From: JBHJOF01 sp050330055
GTDB taxonomy: Bacteria > Pseudomonadota > Alphaproteobacteria > Kiloniellales > JAKSDN01
Assembly (NCBI GenBank): GCA_050330055.1
Contig: JBHJOF010000038.1
Span: 1 to 10,339, forward strand
DNA length: 10,339 nucleotides
Direction of reading: 5' to 3'
The stretch's first letter is position 1; each line of letters opens with the position of its first letter. Shown here piece after piece: positions 8,977 to 10,339 of this stretch. The translations under genes and the position numbers were made by a program. The notes beneath the pieces were generated by a model. It ran no database searches. It was given only the letters and a program-made list of their open reading frames with translations, and was not told the origin of the DNA.

Positions 8977-9597
8977 TTGACCATAGAGCTCTACACCTGG
9001 AGCACGCCGAACGGCCGCAAGATCTCGATCATGCTGGAGGAGATCGGGTTACCCTACAGCGTGCATCCGATCAACATCACCAAGAACGAGCAGTTCGCCC
9101 CTGACTTCCTGGCGATCAGCCCGAACAACAAGATCCCGGCGGTCGTCGACCCCGACGGTCCGGACGGCCTGCCGATCAGCCTGTTCGAGTCCGGCGCCAT
9201 CCTGATCTATCTGGCCGAGAAGACCGGCCAGCTGCTGCCGCGCGACCGGCGCGGCTATTTGACGGCGCTGCAGTGGCTGATGTGGCAGATGGGCAACTGG
9301 GGCCCGATGCTGGGCCAGGCGCACCACTTCCGCCGCTTCGCGCCCGAGAAGCTGCCCTACGCGATCGACCGCTACAGCAACGAGACGCGGCGCCTCTATG
9401 GCGTGCTCGACAAGCGCCTGTCCGAGGCGGACTACATGGCGGGCGACTACTCGATCGTCGACGTCGCCACCTTTCCCTGGGCGGCGCGTCACGAGTGGCA
9501 GGGCATCGAGCTGGCCGAGTTCCCCAACGTGAAGCGCTGGTACGGCACCATCGCCGCGCGCCCCGCGGTGGAGCGCGGCATGGCGGTCCCGGGCTAG
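8977..9597 (+). CDS. Glutathione S-transferase, YfcG-like (nu class), TTG start
   Basis: This 206-residue paralogue of the transferase at 2450-3145 shares TPNG (Thr10, Asn12), the cis-Pro of NKIPAVVD (Pro54), ESGAILIYLAEK (Glu71-Ser72) and LMWQMGNWGPMLGQAHHF in the helical domain. As in E. coli YfcG, glutathione-dependent disulfide reduction is the likely chemistry, in the cytosol. It ends at RGMAVPG and lacks the roughly 25-residue tail with FDDKQREVLFG of the upstream copy. No remnant of that tail was seen after the stop, so this looks like a natural short form rather than a frameshift. It starts with TTG. It lies 51 bases behind the cystathionine lyase-type gene, which suggests a link to sulfur or thiol metabolism, though this rests on proximity alone. 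Confidence 0.92.
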   Translation: MTIELYTWSTPNGRKISIMLEEIGLPYSVHPINITKNEQFAPDFLAISPNNKIPAVVDPDGPDGLPISLFESGAILIYLAEKTGQLLPRDRRGYLTALQWLMWQMGNWGPMLGQAHHFRRFAPEKLPYAIDRYSNETRRLYGVLDKRLSEADYMAGDYSIVDVATFPWAARHEWQGIELAEFPNVKRWYGTIAARPAVERGMAVPG

Positions 9598-9627
9598 ACT
9601 CGCGGCGTTAGAGAGTGCGCGGCGTCC

Positions 9628-9846
9628 TCAGACGGCGAGGCGGCGTCGTCCGCGGCGGCCCTGCTTGAGGACGACCAGATCGGCCGGCGCGCGGCCCGCC
9701 AGACCGGCCATGTCCTTCAGCTCTTTCAGGCAGTGCTCGAGATTGATCACTTCGCGCTGGTCGTCGCGATCGAAGATCTCGACGCAGCTCAGCTTGTTCT
9801 CGACCAGGTCGATCAGGGTCTCCAGAGACCGGCGGCTAAGCGACAT
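9628..9846 (-). CDS. Small alpha-helical conserved-looking protein, function unknown
   Basis: This 72-residue protein has no function I recognise. Residues 1-50 (MSLSRRSLETLIDLVENKLSC, then EIFDRDDQREVINLEHCLKEL) look like two amphipathic helices rich in Glu, Asp and Leu, with Cys at 21 and 39. A basic tail with GRRGRRRLAV follows. There is no signal peptide or membrane segment. ATG 9846 is chosen over the in-frame TTG at 9861 because AGGGAGAGG (9850-9858) lies within that extension and correctly spaced before the ATG. It converges with the GST gene, 30 bases apart. A good ribosome binding site and a protein-like composition support it as a real gene. Confidence 0.7.
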   Translation of the reverse strand: MSLSRRSLETLIDLVENKLSCVEIFDRDDQREVINLEHCLKELKDMAGLAGRAPADLVVLKQGRRGRRRLAV

Positions 9847-10142
9847 TTGCCTCTCCCTCAAGAAGGCGCATCCATCCCGAGAGCCAAAGTGGGGCCGTTA
9901 GCCTTAAGATAGCGTGAATCGCCTGGCCAGGTTGTCCACAGCGCCCTGGCATTTAGGCGAGGCTTAGCCGGTGCTTAGGCGAGCCTTGCCATTCGCTTCA
10001 ACTAGCTTGCCCGTCCGGGGGCCGCCGGTCCCGGCCGGGGTGGCCGGGCCCGCTGGGCGTTCCGGGCGGCCGACGTTGACAGCCCTGGGGGGCACGGTTA
10101 GAAGGGCAGGCCGCAAACGTCGTGGTGCAACGCCACTCGTGC
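9847..10142. other. Intergenic region between the small protein gene and tRNA-Ser
   Basis: These 296 bases hold the leader of the reverse-strand small gene and the tRNA promoter. TTAGGCGAG is repeated at 9953-9961 and 9975-9983, 22 bases apart, with CTTAGCC between. TTGTCCACA at 9932-9940 is one base off a DnaA box but is alone. No further gene is supported. Confidence 0.5.
10076..10104 (+). promoter_or_regulatory. Sigma-70-type promoter of tRNA-Ser
   Basis: A perfect -35 TTGACA (10076-10081), a 17-base spacer and TAGAAG (10099-10104, four of six to TATAAT) lie about 40 bases upstream of the tRNA. This layout is typical for strong housekeeping promoters of stable RNA genes. Confidence 0.6.
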
Positions 10143-10234
10143 GGAGGGGTGGCCGAGTGGCTGAAGGCGACGGTTTGCTAAACCGTTATACGGGTAACTC
10201 CGTATCGTGGGTTCGAATCCCATCCCCTCCGCCA
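10143..10234 (+). tRNA. tRNA-Ser (anticodon GCT)
   Basis: A class II tRNA that decodes AGC and AGU. The acceptor stem GGAGGGG (10143-10149) pairs with CCCCTCC (10224-10230), followed by G and an encoded CCA (10232-10234). The anticodon stem ACGGT / ACCGT encloses the loop TTGCTAA with GCT at 10177-10179. The long variable arm TACGG / CCGTA and the T-loop GTTCGAATC are present. All stems fit, so the gene should be functional. Confidence 0.97.
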
Positions 10235-10264
10235 TCCTGCTTCGCGCTCCGCGCTTCGCAGGAT
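10234..10264 (+). terminator. Hairpin just after tRNA-Ser
   Basis: ATCCTGC (10234-10240) pairs with GCAGGAT (10258-10264). An inner GCGC / GCGC stem with loop TCC is set off by a TTC/TTC internal loop. It starts at the last base of the tRNA. There is no T-run, so it may act in 3'-end processing or as a weak terminator. Confidence 0.4.
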
Positions 10265-10339
10265 TAGATGCGAACCTGGGCGTCAAGCAGGGGACTCCCG
10301 AGCTGACCGGCTAGCTTTGTCCGGCCCCGACGGCTGCGG
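10265..10339. other. Right edge, no feature seen
   Basis: No coding region, repeat or RNA could be supported in these last 75 bases. Confidence 0.5.

Noticed and set aside
9577..9627. Frameshift truncating the second glutathione transferase
   Set aside because: The bases after the stop do not encode the FDDKQREVLFG-type tail in any frame I read, so the short form appears natural.
9932..9940. DnaA box as part of a replication origin
   Set aside because: TTGTCCACA is a single near-match without further boxes, an AT-rich stretch or origin-linked genes.
10143..10264. tRNA-Ser as an integration site for an island
   Set aside because: No repeated tRNA 3' end, integrase or mobile gene is visible in the window.
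10098..10286. Reverse-strand ORF of 62 codons over the tRNA
   Set aside because: It is the antisense of tRNA-Ser. The GMGFEPTIRSYPYNGLANR-type peptide is a familiar false protein produced by tRNA-Ser genes.

Overview
The window is GC-rich chromosomal DNA, largely in the 60s to about 70% GC. It looks like an alphaproteobacterium, plausibly a Rhodospirillales-type lineage. Reasons are the GatCAB amidotransferase genes, a Cache-sensing hybrid histidine kinase, nu-class (YfcG-like) glutathione transferases, TTAACC-type motifs and the palindromic repeats. The lineage is inferred from style and was not tested by a search.

Layout from left to right. The 3' end of gatA (1-314) is followed by a roughly 480-base cassette (327-808). 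The cassette holds a small GIY-YIG nuclease gene with a doublet of 29-base palindromic repeats on each side. Then comes gatB (829-2322), the Glu/Asp-tRNA amidotransferase B subunit, which contains an internal lower-GC patch. A YfcG-like glutathione transferase (2450-3145) converges on a reverse-strand pair: a predicted PUA/ASCH-like plus winged-helix protein (3153-3743) and a secreted lytic transglycosylase with a C-terminal SPOR-like region (3814-4782). A 358-base divergent intergenic region with TTAACC motifs separates the transglycosylase from a large membrane hybrid histidine kinase (5141-7681). Next are a cystathionine beta-lyase-type PLP enzyme (7774-8925) and a second YfcG-like transferase with a TTG start (8977-9597), probably cotranscribed. 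The right end has a small reverse-strand alpha-helical protein (9628-9846) and a tRNA-Ser(GCT) gene (10143-10234) with its own likely promoter.

Most genes are housekeeping or general physiology: tRNA amidation, thiol-disulfide chemistry, cell-wall turnover, signalling and methionine/cysteine metabolism. The accessory element is the repeat-flanked GIY-YIG cassette between gatA and gatB. Its two doublets are direct repeats of each other. Within a doublet the two repeats are opposed and differ by a compensatory pair of stem bases, and one repeat supplies the last eight codons and the stop codon of the nuclease gene. The arrangement resembles REP/REPIN elements with an associated single-domain nuclease and is the best candidate for an under-described system here.
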